A DNA stretch of 64,000 nt, from contig NZ_JALRNF010000003.1 in assembly GCF_030272895.1 (NCBI RefSeq), positions 1 through 64,000 on the forward strand, read 5' to 3'. Below the pieces are notes generated by a model. It saw only the letters and a program-made list of their open reading frames with translations. It was not told where the DNA came from and made no database searches. Position 1 is the stretch's first letter. Every line of letters begins with the position of its first letter. Both the position numbers and the translations under genes were made by a program. The stretch comes from Pseudomonas sp. BGr12 (GTDB lineage: Bacteria; Pseudomonadota; Gammaproteobacteria; Pseudomonadales; Pseudomonadaceae). Positions 9,419-19,327 of the stretch are shown piece after piece.

Positions 9419-11413
9419 TCAAGGATCCAGCCGACGCTGCTGGTAGATCCAGTCGACAATCTCACCTTCAGGGGTATAGCCACTGACCGTTTCCCGCAGC
9501 AATTGACGAACCCGCCCATAATCATCGGCGGAAATGGCTGCCAGCAATTCGTTCAAGCGCTCCTTGAGCTGATCCCACGGCAGGTAATCCTCCTGCGCGC
9601 CCATGATCATCGGGTGCCGTGTCGCCACCACGTTGTCACCGATCAAAAGCTCTTCATAGAGTTTCTCGCCAGGACGCAAACCGCTGAACTCGATGGCGAT
9701 ATCGCCATGGGGGTTACGCTCGGAACGAACGCTCAAGCCCGACAGATGAACCATTTTTTCTGCCAGTTCGACGATTTTCACCGGCTCGCCCATGTCGAGC
9801 ACGAAGACATCGCCGCCCTGCCCCATGGACCCCGCCTGAATAACGAGCTGGGCCGCCTCGGGGATGGTCATGAAATAGCGGGTGATCTTCGGGTGAGTGA
9901 CCGTCAGCGGGCCACCCGACTTGATCTGTTTGTAGAACAACGGGATGACCGAACCGGAGGAACCCAGCACGTTGCCGAATCGAACCATGGTAAAGCGGGT
10001 CTTGTTGACCCGTGAAACGTTGCCGCTGTCGCCGAACAGTACCGGCGCGATCTCACGGCTCAAGGCCTGCAAGGTCATTTCGGCAAGTCGCTTGGTACTT
10101 CCCATGACGTTGGTGGGACGTACGGCCTTGTCGGTCGAAATCAGCACGAAGTTGGAGACGCCCGCCTGCAACGCTGCCTGCGCCGTGTTGAGGGTGCCGA
10201 TGACATTGTTCAACACGCCTTCGGCGATGTTGTGCTCGACCATCGGCACATGCTTGTAGGCCGCTGCGTGGTAGACCGTGTCGACCCGCCAGGTCGTCAT
10301 CACATCCAGCAGCTGTGGCGGATTGCGTACCGACCCCAGGATCGGCAGGATGCGCGTGGACAGCGATTTGCGCGCGACGCGTTGTTCGAGCTCGGACAGG
10401 ATGCTGTAGAGATTGAACTCGCTGTGTTCCAGCAACAGCAGGACCTTGGGATTGAGGTTCAGGATCTGCCGGCAGAGTTCCGAACCGATGGAGCCGCCGG
10501 CACCAGTCACCAGCACGGTCTGGTTCGAGACGCAATGGGCCAGCAGGTCTTCCTGGGCAGGCACCGCATCCCGACCCAACAGGTCGGCGATATCCACTTC
10601 CTGCAAGTCGTCGACCTTGACCCGGCCGCTGGCCAGGTCCATGAATCCCGGAATACTGCGGACATGCAGCGGGAAGCCTTCGAGAAAACCGAGGATCTCC
10701 CGTCGGCGCACACGGGTGGCCGAAGGAATCGCCAACAGCAGCTCCTGGGCACCCGTGACATCGATCATTCGCTGAATCTGGGTCGGGTTATAGACCTGCA
10801 AGCCGGAAATGACCCGGTCGGAGATACTGCTGTCATCATCGATGAAGGCAACCGGGCGCATCATCTTGCCCATGCGCAGTGCCGCCACCAGCTGATTACC
10901 TGCAGCACCGGCGCCGTACACGGCCACTTTCGGCAATCCGTCCTCACGGCTGGCAAAGGGCACATGCTGCGCCGCAACAAACCAGTCACCGAGGAAGTAC
11001 TGACGCATGGCCAGGCGCAGTCCGCCGACCATGACCAGGCTCAACCACCAATAGTTGAAGATGATCGAGCGCGGCACGACATGCTGGTGGTTGCTGGACC
11101 AGTAAACGATAAAGCCAAGAATCAGGGACGAAAGGCTGACTGCCTTGATAATGGCAATCAACGCATCGTTGCCGAAGTAACGCATGACGGCGCGGTACAT
11201 GCCAAAGCGGATGAACAACGGGATCGCGACTGTCGGCGCACAGATGAACAGCCAGAGATGGTCCCGGAAGGGATTGGCCAGTTCTTCAATACCCAGGCGA
11301 ACCACAAACGCCATCCACAGCGCCGCCCATACCAGGAGGATATCTGTAAGCACTTGCAGGAGGCGCTTTTGACGACGTGGCATACTCAGCAAAAACGCAC
11401 GCACTTTATCCAT
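9419..11413 (-). CDS. wbpM: Membrane-bound nucleotide-sugar 4,6-dehydratase (WbpM family)
   Basis: The 664-residue protein has four or five N-terminal membrane segments (to about residue 145), a CoA-binding-like Rossmann domain (VAVYGAGAAGNQ), then the SDR dehydratase domain (VTGAGGSIGSELCRQI). As in WbpM, the catalytic Tyr is replaced by Met (NVMGSTK). WbpM converts UDP-GlcNAc to a 4-keto-6-deoxy intermediate on the way to UDP-D-QuiNAc or UDP-D-FucNAc and is needed for many O-antigen serotypes. It closes the O-antigen operon, as in P. aeruginosa. A ribosome site (AGAGGG) precedes the ATG. Confidence 0.94.
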   Translation of the reverse strand: MDKVRAFLLSMPRRQKRLLQVLTDILLVWAALWMAFVVRLGIEELANPFRDHLWLFICAPTVAIPLFIRFGMYRAVMRYFGNDALIAIIKAVSLSSLILGFIVYWSSNHQHVVPRSIIFNYWWLSLVMVGGLRLAMRQYFLGDWFVAAQHVPFASREDGLPKVAVYGAGAAGNQLVAALRMGKMMRPVAFIDDDSSISDRVISGLQVYNPTQIQRMIDVTGAQELLLAIPSATRVRRREILGFLEGFPLHVRSIPGFMDLASGRVKVDDLQEVDIADLLGRDAVPAQEDLLAHCVSNQTVLVTGAGGSIGSELCRQILNLNPKVLLLLEHSEFNLYSILSELEQRVARKSLSTRILPILGSVRNPPQLLDVMTTWRVDTVYHAAAYKHVPMVEHNIAEGVLNNVIGTLNTAQAALQAGVSNFVLISTDKAVRPTNVMGSTKRLAEMTLQALSREIAPVLFGDSGNVSRVNKTRFTMVRFGNVLGSSGSVIPLFYKQIKSGGPLTVTHPKITRYFMTIPEAAQLVIQAGSMGQGGDVFVLDMGEPVKIVELAEKMVHLSGLSVRSERNPHGDIAIEFSGLRPGEKLYEELLIGDNVVATRHPMIMGAQEDYLPWDQLKERLNELLAAISADDYGRVRQLLRETVSGYTPEGEIVDWIYQQRRLDP

Positions 11414-11483
11414 ATTCCCTCTGAAAACCTTGAATTGACCTTACCCGCAACCTGCACTGTAGATGAGACGCGCTGCGTCGGAA

Positions 11484-12494
11484 CTACTCGAGTTGCCCTG
11501 CACGATAACGCACGGCCAGAACAACGAGTGGCACATAGGCAATGATCAGGGCGAGTACCCCATCGACCCCCAGTAACATCACGCTCAGGGCAACGGGCAG
11601 CAACCAGAACAGATTCAATGCCGCCACCGCCAGGGTAACCGGCAAGTGTCTGCCATGTTGGCGGGACGCAAACTGGTAGGCATGGCTGCGATGGGCCTCG
11701 TATACCTTGTCGCCGCGCGACAAGCGACGCAACAGGGTAAAGGTGGCATCGACGATGAAGACGCCGAGCAGAATCAACCAGCACCAGAACAACTGCGAAG
11801 ACGCCCAGGCCGCCTGCAGCGACAGCGCGCCCAACATGATCCCGAGGAACCCGCTGCCCGCATCGCCCATGAAGATCCGCGCTGGCGGGAAGTTCCAGAA
11901 CAGGAAACCGGCAACCGCCACGGCCAGCAAGAACGGCAGGATAGCCAGGTGCGCAACACCACCGACCCAGTACAACAGGCAGGCGCCAAGGCACACCGTA
12001 ATGGCCTCGACACTGGCGATTCCGTCAATGCCGTCCATGAAGTTGTACAGGTTGAGCAACCAGACCAGGTAGACGGCTGCCAGGATCGCACCGAACCACC
12101 CCAGGTCAAGGGTCAGGCCAAACACTTCAAGCGCCGGCAAACCGCCCAGCCAGCCCAATACCCAGGCAGATGCGATGAAATGCCCGAGCAGTCGCCAGCG
12201 AGCGGCGATATGCCCATGGTCGTCCATGAAACCGAGAATGGCGATCATCGCTCCGGCACCCGCGAGCGCAATCAACACCGACAGGTCTTCGCCACGGACA
12301 ACAATCAAGGTCGCAATGGCCAACAGGAATGCAATGACAATTGCTACACCACCACCGCGCGGTGTTGGAACCGAGTGGGAACTACGTGCATTGGGAATGT
12401 CGATGATGCTCTTGGCCAACGCGTAGCGCCGAAGCGCACCTGTCAACAACAACGAGACCAGCAAGACAATCGGAAACAGCCACCAGACATTCAT
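11484..12494 (-). CDS. wbpL: Undecaprenyl-phosphate glycosyltransferase initiating O-antigen synthesis
   Basis: This 336-residue polytopic protein belongs to the WecA/MraY family (GT4 membrane type). About ten hydrophobic segments are visible. The metal and substrate motifs are NFMDGIDGIASVEA and the loop GDAGSGFLG. WbpL transfers a phospho-HexNAc (FucNAc, QuiNAc or GlcNAc) to undecaprenyl phosphate on the cytoplasmic face of the inner membrane, starting each repeat unit. It follows wbjF with a 2-bp gap. The gene-symbol call relies on family and its place next to wbpM. Confidence 0.92.
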   Translation of the reverse strand: MNVWWLFPIVLLVSLLLTGALRRYALAKSIIDIPNARSSHSVPTPRGGGVAIVIAFLLAIATLIVVRGEDLSVLIALAGAGAMIAILGFMDDHGHIAARWRLLGHFIASAWVLGWLGGLPALEVFGLTLDLGWFGAILAAVYLVWLLNLYNFMDGIDGIASVEAITVCLGACLLYWVGGVAHLAILPFLLAVAVAGFLFWNFPPARIFMGDAGSGFLGIMLGALSLQAAWASSQLFWCWLILLGVFIVDATFTLLRRLSRGDKVYEAHRSHAYQFASRQHGRHLPVTLAVAALNLFWLLPVALSVMLLGVDGVLALIIAYVPLVVLAVRYRAGQLE

Positions 12495-12496
12495 CT

Positions 12497-13459
12497 TTAT
12501 TTATTTTCCTGATACTGCCGTGCAACCAGACTCAACGCGTCATCGACCTTGACCGGGGGTACCCAGCCCAGGAGCGAACGGGTCTTGTCGATATCAACTT
12601 GTAACGATCCACACAAACGCTGCGAAAGCGAACGCTTGCCCAGCATGGCTGCGCCGGTTTTCAGCACCCAGGCGGGAATCGGCAGCAATCGTGCCGGTTT
12701 GCCCAGCGCGCGCGCCATGCGCCGCAGCAACTGTGTAGTGGAAAGATCTTCGCCGTCGCTCACCAGGAAGGTCTGGTTCGCGGCAGCGGGATGACGCGTG
12801 CACGTCACGATCAAATCCACCAGGTTATCCAGGGCCACCAGGCTGCGACGATTGTCGATCGAGCCGAACGGCAGTGGAACACCCTTGTCCAGCCAGCGCA
12901 TCATCGCCAGGAAGTTGGCTTTGACGCCAGGTCCGTACACCAACACCGGTCGCAGTATGACCACTTCCATCGCACAGTCCCTGGCCAATTGCTGAAGGCC
13001 CTGTTCAGCCTCCATCTTGGAGATGCCGTAAGGATCTGCAGGCGCCGGGACATCATCTGCCGTGTAAGGACGGCCGAGGGGAGTGCCTTCGCCATTGACC
13101 TTGATCGAGCTGATAAAGACGAAACGCTTTACCCCTGCCGCTGCGGCCTGACGCGCGAGGGCAAGCGTGCCATCGACATTGACCTTGCGAAACGCCGCCA
13201 TCGGATCGGCTTCGGTATCGTTCATCACGTGGACCCTGGCGGCCGCGTGGATGACGACGTCGCAACCGGCCAGGCTGTCCCCCCAGTCATGCGCTGCATC
13301 GAGGTTGTCGAAACGAACCACAGGCACCGAGACACCGGCCAGTTCGCTGTTGCCACGCAGCGCAGCAACAACCGGCACACCGTCCGCCAGCAGGCGCTTG
13401 AGGACAGCTCTGCCGACAAAACCGCTAGCACCCGTAAGAAATATGGATTGCGACATCAT
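12497..13459 (-). CDS. wbjF: NAD-dependent nucleotide-sugar epimerase/reductase (WbpV/WbjF type)
   Basis: The 320-residue extended SDR has the Rossmann motif TGASGFVGRAV, an ISSIKVNGE stretch with the catalytic Ser, and YGISKMEAE with Tyr and Lys. Homologues next to wbpL-wbpM reduce or epimerise the 4-keto product of WbpM to UDP-D-QuiNAc or UDP-D-FucNAc. Two successive ATG codons begin the gene, which overlaps the wbjE stop by 4 bp, so translation is coupled. Which epimer it makes cannot be told from sequence; wbpV is the alternative name. Confidence 0.85.
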   Translation of the reverse strand: MMSQSIFLTGASGFVGRAVLKRLLADGVPVVAALRGNSELAGVSVPVVRFDNLDAAHDWGDSLAGCDVVIHAAARVHVMNDTEADPMAAFRKVNVDGTLALARQAAAAGVKRFVFISSIKVNGEGTPLGRPYTADDVPAPADPYGISKMEAEQGLQQLARDCAMEVVILRPVLVYGPGVKANFLAMMRWLDKGVPLPFGSIDNRRSLVALDNLVDLIVTCTRHPAAANQTFLVSDGEDLSTTQLLRRMARALGKPARLLPIPAWVLKTGAAMLGKRSLSQRLCGSLQVDIDKTRSLLGWVPPVKVDDALSLVARQYQENK

Positions 13460-14709
13460 GTCTCTGCCTTGCGTAAAGTGGCATCACGGAAAAGCGTCTC
13501 CAACCGCGCCAGCAATGCAGGCTTGGAGTACTGCTCACAATAGTACTGACGTCCCGCCTCCCCCATCGCCCGGCGTTGCTCGACGGAGGCCGTCGCCAGT
13601 TGCAAAGTGATTTGCGCAAGCCCCTGCCCATCACCGGAATTGCACGCCAGACCGGCGCCGGACTCCTGGATGACGCGAGCCGCCTCGCCGTTGATCATAC
13701 CGAGGATAGGACGACCGGATGCCAGGTAGGCCTGCACCTTGCCCGGAATGGTTTTCTCGAAGACATCGTTGGTGCGCAACGATACCAGCAGCGCATCCGC
13801 CTGGGCGAACAAGCCTGGCATGGCAGCGAGCGGATGACGTCCCAGCAGCAGGACGTTGTCCAGCCCCTTGCTATCGACCTGCTCTTGCAACCATTGACTC
13901 ATGCGCCCGTCACCGACGATCACCCAGCGTACTTTGACTTTGTCGCGCAGGGCCTGCACCGCGTCAATCAGCGCCGGGAAGTCTTGCGCTTCACCGAGGT
14001 TGCCGGCAAACACGACGGTAAAAACCTCAGGGTCATGTTCGATCAGATTGCCCTGCTGGGGAGCCGGTGCGGAAAAATCATCTTCTGCCCAGCTTGGGAA
14101 ATACACCAACCGTTCGCTGGAAATTGCCTTGGTGCAATACTGGCGGACATTGTCAAAAAAGCCGTGGGATTGCAGCAGCAGGTAATCCGTGCGGTTGTAG
14201 ATCCATGAAACGAGCTTGCCCACCAAGGACAGCAACTTGGGGTTGTGCAGCACATTCACCGCCCGCAGGGTTTCCGGCCAGAGGTCCAGCACCCAGACAA
14301 ACACCGGCGCACGCTTCAACCGCCCGATGACCACTGCCGGAATGGCAGCCATGATGGGTGAGACGGCATAGACGAAGATGGCGTCGTACTTGCGGCCGCG
14401 CAACTTGAACGCACCCAGCGTGGATGCCATCAGGAAGAACGACAGGTAGTTGAGCACCAACTGAATCGCACGCTTGCCACGCGGTAACAGCGGCACGCGA
14501 ACCACCTTCGCACCGGCGTAAGTGTCAAATTCCGCAGGGTTGTTGCGGTAAGCATCGAACACCTTGCCCTCCGGGTAGTTTGGCAACCCGGTGAGCACCG
14601 TGACCTCGTGGCCTTTTTCCGAAAAATCGCGGACCAAATCATTGATCCGCATATTTTCCGGCCAAAAGTACTGCGTAACTACCAGAACCCGTAGTTTCTC
14701 GTCAGCCAT
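13456..14709 (-). CDS. wbjE: GT4 glycosyltransferase, probable L-FucNAc transferase
   Basis: The 417-residue GT-B enzyme has an N-terminal acceptor domain (VVTQYFWPE) and a C-terminal nucleotide-sugar domain. GNLGEAQDF and the E-x7-E-like region near KTIPGKVQAYLASGRP are visible there. Relatives (WbuB, WbjE) transfer N-acetyl-L-fucosamine to the lipid-linked acceptor. It follows directly on the three UDP-L-FucNAc synthesis genes, supporting that donor. The ATG at 14709 is preferred; an upstream start would run into the wbjD stop region. Confidence 0.86.
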   Translation of the reverse strand: MADEKLRVLVVTQYFWPENMRINDLVRDFSEKGHEVTVLTGLPNYPEGKVFDAYRNNPAEFDTYAGAKVVRVPLLPRGKRAIQLVLNYLSFFLMASTLGAFKLRGRKYDAIFVYAVSPIMAAIPAVVIGRLKRAPVFVWVLDLWPETLRAVNVLHNPKLLSLVGKLVSWIYNRTDYLLLQSHGFFDNVRQYCTKAISSERLVYFPSWAEDDFSAPAPQQGNLIEHDPEVFTVVFAGNLGEAQDFPALIDAVQALRDKVKVRWVIVGDGRMSQWLQEQVDSKGLDNVLLLGRHPLAAMPGLFAQADALLVSLRTNDVFEKTIPGKVQAYLASGRPILGMINGEAARVIQESGAGLACNSGDGQGLAQITLQLATASVEQRRAMGEAGRQYYCEQYSKPALLARLETLFRDATLRKAET

Positions 14710-14722
14710 TGATACACCCGGT

Positions 14723-15853
14723 TCAGTAGCGCTTCCAGACGACACGATTCACGTAGTCGGTGTAGCTGTGCACGATGCGCACAACCTTGTCCGATACGTT
14801 CGGCATGCTGTAGTCAGCGACCAGGCGCATACTGCGCTCTTCACCACGCCCCTGGCTTTCCAGGATGTTCAGGCCTTGCAGCACGCGCTCGGTTTCCAGG
14901 CCGACCATCATTGCCGCAGCCTCTTCCATGCCTTCCGGACGCTCGTGGGCTTCACGGATGTTCAAGGCCGGGAAGTTCAGGATCGACGCTTCTTCGTTGA
15001 TCGTACCGCTGTCGGACAACACCGCCTTGGCTTCGAGTTGAAGCTTGTTGTAGTCCTTGAAGCCCAAGGGTTTCAGCAGACGCACATTGGGATGGAAGGT
15101 AACGCCCATCGCAGTGACGCGTTTTTGCGTACGTGGGTGGGTCGATACGATGACCGGGAAATCGAACTGCTCGGCAACCGAATTGAGCACGTCGACCAGC
15201 TTCAGGAAGTTCTTGTCGGAGTCGATGTTCTCTTCCCGATGGGCACTGACGACGAAGAACTTGCCAGGCTCCAGGCCCAGGCGCGTCAGTACGTCGGAGG
15301 CATCGATACCTTCGCGGTAATGATTGAGCACCTCGAACATCGGACTACCGGTCTTGATCACGCGATCCGCTGGCAGCCCTTCACGCAACAGGTAGTCACG
15401 GGCAATGGTGCTGTAGGTCAGGTTGATATCAGCGGTATGGTCGACGATGCGGCGGTTGATTTCCTCAGGCACACGCATATCGAAGCAACGATTGCCCGCT
15501 TCCATGTGGAAGGTAGGAATCTTGCGGCGCTTGGCAGGAAGCACAGCCATGCAGCTGTTGGTATCGCCCAGCACCAGCAGCGCTTCGGGCTGGACTTCGG
15601 CCAGCACGCGATCGACCGCGATAATCACGTTACCGATCGTTTCTGCACCAGTGGCGCCAGCGGCGTTCAAAAAGTGGTCCGGCTTACGAATGCCCAGATC
15701 CTGGAAGAAGATCTCGTTGAGCTCGTAATCGTAGTTCTGGCCGGTATGCACCAGGATGTGTTCGCAGTGCTCATCGAGCTTGGCCATCACCCGCGACAGG
15801 CGGATGATTTCCGGGCGAGTACCCACCACTGTTACAACTTTCATTTTCTTCAT
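14723..15853 (-). CDS. wbjD: UDP-HexNAc 2-epimerase (WbjD/FnlC type)
   Basis: This 376-residue non-hydrolysing 2-epimerase has VGTRPEIIRLSRV at the start, the HTGQNYD loop and the SDSGTINEEA motif. In the UDP-L-FucNAc pathway WbjD/FnlC performs the final C2 epimerisation after WbjB and WbjC. The motif region after SDSG differs from WecB-type enzymes in the manner of the L-FucNAc branch, and the adjacency to wbjC and wbjB makes that assignment strong. Confidence 0.92.
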   Translation of the reverse strand: MKKMKVVTVVGTRPEIIRLSRVMAKLDEHCEHILVHTGQNYDYELNEIFFQDLGIRKPDHFLNAAGATGAETIGNVIIAVDRVLAEVQPEALLVLGDTNSCMAVLPAKRRKIPTFHMEAGNRCFDMRVPEEINRRIVDHTADINLTYSTIARDYLLREGLPADRVIKTGSPMFEVLNHYREGIDASDVLTRLGLEPGKFFVVSAHREENIDSDKNFLKLVDVLNSVAEQFDFPVIVSTHPRTQKRVTAMGVTFHPNVRLLKPLGFKDYNKLQLEAKAVLSDSGTINEEASILNFPALNIREAHERPEGMEEAAAMMVGLETERVLQGLNILESQGRGEERSMRLVADYSMPNVSDKVVRIVHSYTDYVNRVVWKRY

Positions 15854-15876
15854 TGCAATTTCCTGTAAACAGCGGC

Positions 15877-16995
15877 TCAGGCTTCGGTGCCCACCGGCCG
15901 AGCGTAGGTATCCGGGTGCTCGCGGTCAAAAATTTCATTGGCCCAGAGCATGACGATCATCTCGTCCTCGCCCACGTTGGTGATGTCGTGCGTCCAGCCC
16001 GGCACCGTTTCAACGATTTCAGGTTGCTCGCCGGTGGTGAACAACTCGTAGAACTCGCCGGAAACGATGTGGCGGAAACGGAAGCAGGCCTTGCCACGGA
16101 TAACCAGGAACTTCTCGGTCTTGGAGTGGTGGTAATGACCACCGCGGGTAATACCTGGATGCGCAGTGAAATACGAGAACTGGCCAGCGTCCGGCGTCTT
16201 CAGCATCTCCACGAATACGCCACGCGGATCCCCGTACTTGGGAACCTCATAGGTAAAGCGATCAGGCGTCAGGTAGCTCAGGTAAGTGGAATACAGCGCC
16301 CTTACCAGCCCGGTACCTACCGGCTCGGTAATCATGGTCTTGCGACTGTCGCGGAATGCGGCCAGCTGATCAGCCAGCCCACCCACGGTGATGCTGTACT
16401 GAGGCTCGACGCTGACAAACGGATCCCCTGCCAGCTTGCCATCCATCACGGCAATGAAATGGCTGACGACATCGTCGATGTAGACCAGATTGATACGCGC
16501 GCTCGGGTCGTTGATCTGGATCGGCAGATCCTTGGCGATGTTGTTGCAGAAGGTCGCCACCGCCGAGTTGTAGTTCGGTCGTGCCCATTTTCCGAATACG
16601 TTAGGCAGGCGGAACAGGTGCACAGCAGCGCCATGCTCGGACTTCAGGTCAAGCAAGACCTGTTCAGCGCCACGCTTGCTGCTGCCATAGGGGTTATCCA
16701 GTTCTGCCTGGCTGGACGATGTGTACAGTACAGGCGTCTTGCGGCCACTGGCCTTGACCGCGTCACAGACGGCGCGGGTCAGGTCGGTGTTGCCGGAGTG
16801 GAACTCCTGTGGGTCCTGCGGGCGATTGACGCCTGCCAGGTGAAACACAAAATCCGCTTGCGCAACCAGGCCTGGCAGACTCGCCAGAGAATCCTCGCGA
16901 GTAAAGCGCAGCACCTCGACGTCGCTGCGCTCCCCCAGGTGAGCGATCAAATTCTGACCGACAAAACCGTTGGCACCTGTAATCAGAACCTTCAT
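15877..16995 (-). CDS. wbjC: UDP-sugar reductase with C-terminal cupin (WbjC/FnlB/Cap5F)
   Basis: The 372-residue bifunctional protein has an N-terminal SDR (ITGANGFVGQNLIAHL, with a YTSSSQAE and PYGSSKRGAE active region). The C-terminal cupin has the metal ligands in GITRGGHYHHSKTEKF. Cap5F/WbjC enzymes epimerise at C3 via the cupin and reduce at C4 via the SDR, producing UDP-N-acetyl-L-talosamine. The gap to wbjB is 3 bp. Confidence 0.93.
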   Translation of the reverse strand: MKVLITGANGFVGQNLIAHLGERSDVEVLRFTREDSLASLPGLVAQADFVFHLAGVNRPQDPQEFHSGNTDLTRAVCDAVKASGRKTPVLYTSSSQAELDNPYGSSKRGAEQVLLDLKSEHGAAVHLFRLPNVFGKWARPNYNSAVATFCNNIAKDLPIQINDPSARINLVYIDDVVSHFIAVMDGKLAGDPFVSVEPQYSITVGGLADQLAAFRDSRKTMITEPVGTGLVRALYSTYLSYLTPDRFTYEVPKYGDPRGVFVEMLKTPDAGQFSYFTAHPGITRGGHYHHSKTEKFLVIRGKACFRFRHIVSGEFYELFTTGEQPEIVETVPGWTHDITNVGEDEMIVMLWANEIFDREHPDTYARPVGTEA

Positions 16996-16998
16996 CGA

Positions 16999-18033
16999 TT
17001 ATTCCTCGGGCGTTGCGTGTTCGCCACGCTGGATCGCACGCATGAAGTCCAGTTTCAGCAGCAACTGCTGCATGCCCTGCACGTCCAGACGCTCGGTGTT
17101 GTGCGAGTTGTAGTCTTCGGTGCGAGAAATCTTGGTTTCGCCCTGCTCGACAAATTTGGCGTAGTTCAGGTCACGCAGGTCTGGCGGAACGCGGAAGTAA
17201 TCGCCCATGTCTTCTGCACAGGCCATTTCTTCACGGCTGAGCAACGCTTCGTAGAGCTTTTCGCCATGGCGAGTACCGATCACCTGGATAGGATGCTCTG
17301 GCTTGCCGACCAGATCGGTCAGTGCGCGGGCCAGGACTTCCACGGTCGCTGCCGGGGCTTTCTGCACGAACAGGTCACCGTTGTTACCGTGCTTGAATGC
17401 GTACAGGACCAGGTCAACGGCGTCGGCCAGGGTCATCATGAAACGCGTCATGTTCGGGTCAGTCAGGGTCAGGGCCTTGCCAGCGCGGATCTGATCGATG
17501 AACAGCGGGATTACCGAGCCGCGGGACGCCATGACGTTGCCGTAACGGGTACCGCAGATCACGGTCTTGGTGTCGTCGACGTTACGCGACTTGGCCACCA
17601 TGACCTTCTCCATCATTGCCTTGGAGATACCCATGGCATTGATCGGGTAGACCGCCTTGTCGGTACTCAGGCAGACAACGCGCTTGACCTCGTTCTGGAT
17701 CGCGGCCTCGAGCAGGTTCTCGGTACCCAGGACGTTGGTCTTGACCGCTTCCATTGGGTGGAATTCGCAGGAAGGCACTTGCTTGAGGGCAGCGGCATGG
17801 AAGATGTAATCCACGCCACGGGTGGCGTTCAGCACGCTTTGATAGTCACGCACGTCGCCGATGTAAAACTTGAGCTTGGAACTGCCATAGCGCTTGCGCA
17901 TGTCGTCCTGCTTCTTCTCGTCTCGGCTGAAGATACGGACTTCGGCGATATCGGTATCGAGAAAACGCTTAAGCACAGCATTACCAAAAGAACCAGTACC
18001 ACCTGTGATCAGCAACTTTTTGCCTTTAAACAT
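16999..18033 (-). CDS. wbjB: UDP-GlcNAc 4,6-dehydratase/5-epimerase (WbjB/FnlA/CapE)
   Basis: This 344-residue cytoplasmic SDR starts at MFKGKKLLITGGTGSFG; a longer frame exists but has no homology. The catalytic position carries Met in place of Tyr (NAMGISKAMMEK), as reported for CapE-like dehydratases. It commits UDP-GlcNAc to the L-FucNAc route. Its first 8 bp overlap the preceding glycosyltransferase gene. Confidence 0.93.
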   Translation of the reverse strand: MFKGKKLLITGGTGSFGNAVLKRFLDTDIAEVRIFSRDEKKQDDMRKRYGSSKLKFYIGDVRDYQSVLNATRGVDYIFHAAALKQVPSCEFHPMEAVKTNVLGTENLLEAAIQNEVKRVVCLSTDKAVYPINAMGISKAMMEKVMVAKSRNVDDTKTVICGTRYGNVMASRGSVIPLFIDQIRAGKALTLTDPNMTRFMMTLADAVDLVLYAFKHGNNGDLFVQKAPAATVEVLARALTDLVGKPEHPIQVIGTRHGEKLYEALLSREEMACAEDMGDYFRVPPDLRDLNYAKFVEQGETKISRTEDYNSHNTERLDVQGMQQLLLKLDFMRAIQRGEHATPEE

Positions 18034-19237
18034 GACCTTTTCCTTTAATAGCATCCAACAACTTAGCGACCTGCATATCAGGCATTTTATTTTCGACAAT
18101 GAACTGCTTGGCCAACACACCCTTGCTGACAAATTCGCTATCAGCGAGCTTTGACAGCTCCAGCAATTTCATCTTCAAGCCATCACTACCCGGCGGAACA
18201 AGATAGCAAAAGTCGTAATATTCCTCTGGAATACCGTCGAGCTTGTACATCAGCACAGGAACCCCGGACGACATGTACTCGATAATCTTGGATGGAAACG
18301 AGTACTTCGTGTAGACAGAGTCGTTGTCTCTCGGGTTGACCAGCAACGCCGCATTGCGCTGCAACTTCAAGACCGATTCGCGATCCAGCTGTCCAAAATA
18401 TTTTACACCCGAATTTACAGCAGCAACCTGTTCTACATACTTGCGATCATCACCGTCGCCGCAGATAAAGAGCTCGTAGTCACTGACACCGGAGGCGACA
18501 TAAGAATCGACCAGATTCCTGATGCCGTAACGGCGATCGAGCGTACCGGTATACAAGAAATACTTTTTCCGCTCTACCGCGTCAGACAAGGCGATATAAC
18601 GCTTGTCGGCAATACCTTCAATGACCACTTTCTTGATGCCGTCGTCGAACTTTCCGAGCATATCCTTGGTGATTGCCGAAATGCTGTCTGCTCGACTGAC
18701 AATGAAGTAAGAGATCCGCGATAGCATATGGAATACGAATTTCGCCAGCCCACGCCGTACGGCCATGTACTCAGGCAGATCCGGCACGATAACACAAAAA
18801 TGCGTATCCCTGCGCAGCGTCTTGACGACGTAGCAGGCCAGCAGGAACGGCAAGTGCATGGAGTAGCAGACCAGTACCTGGGGCTTACCCTTGTCCGCCT
18901 TCATTTGCTGCAGGATCGTCTTGACGGCACGCACCACCTTGTGCAGGTTTTTCACGATCGTCAGGTTGAAAAAACTGATGTTCATGATGGTGGCGCGATC
19001 CAGTGATTCGCGCTTCGCTGCCGGCCGATAGAACGCATCGCGATAACGCCGGGGATAGGCGCCAATAAATGGCAGATTTATCACCGTCAGCGCATCGACA
19101 GACGGGCTTTGCGAGAAGCCCTGAATGTAGTTTTTCTGGAGGGTGTCGGCGGCGTGCTGCACCCCGCCCTTGGACTTCTGAACAATATTGTTCTTGTCGC
19201 TGTCACTAAAGATTCCACCCAGGAACAGTACTCTCAT
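18026..19237 (-). CDS. Glycosyltransferase family 4 protein
   Basis: This is a GT-B fold transferase of 403 residues (start at ATG 19237; a GTG just upstream is also possible, with AGGTGAGG as ribosome site). It has an N-terminal GGVQHAA motif, TGTLDRRYGIRNL at the domain boundary, and a retaining-enzyme E-x7-E region in YSFPSKIIEYMSSGVP. It belongs to the serotype-specific part of the O-antigen cluster. The sugar it adds cannot be predicted. The AT content is visibly higher than in wbjB onwards. Confidence 0.85.
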   Translation of the reverse strand: MRVLFLGGIFSDSDKNNIVQKSKGGVQHAADTLQKNYIQGFSQSPSVDALTVINLPFIGAYPRRYRDAFYRPAAKRESLDRATIMNISFFNLTIVKNLHKVVRAVKTILQQMKADKGKPQVLVCYSMHLPFLLACYVVKTLRRDTHFCVIVPDLPEYMAVRRGLAKFVFHMLSRISYFIVSRADSISAITKDMLGKFDDGIKKVVIEGIADKRYIALSDAVERKKYFLYTGTLDRRYGIRNLVDSYVASGVSDYELFICGDGDDRKYVEQVAAVNSGVKYFGQLDRESVLKLQRNAALLVNPRDNDSVYTKYSFPSKIIEYMSSGVPVLMYKLDGIPEEYYDFCYLVPPGSDGLKMKLLELSKLADSEFVSKGVLAKQFIVENKMPDMQVAKLLDAIKGKGHV

Positions 19238-19327
19238 CACGCCCTCACCTGAGCATTTACCAAACGCAAGCGGCCGACCATCCGTCGACCGACAACTCCA
19301 GACACCCTCGAGCCCTTGCTCATCGCG

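Noticed and set aside
15853..18048. Open frame of 731 codons on the plus strand across wbjC and wbjB
   Set aside because: It lies fully antisense to two well-conserved enzymes and has no recognisable domain.
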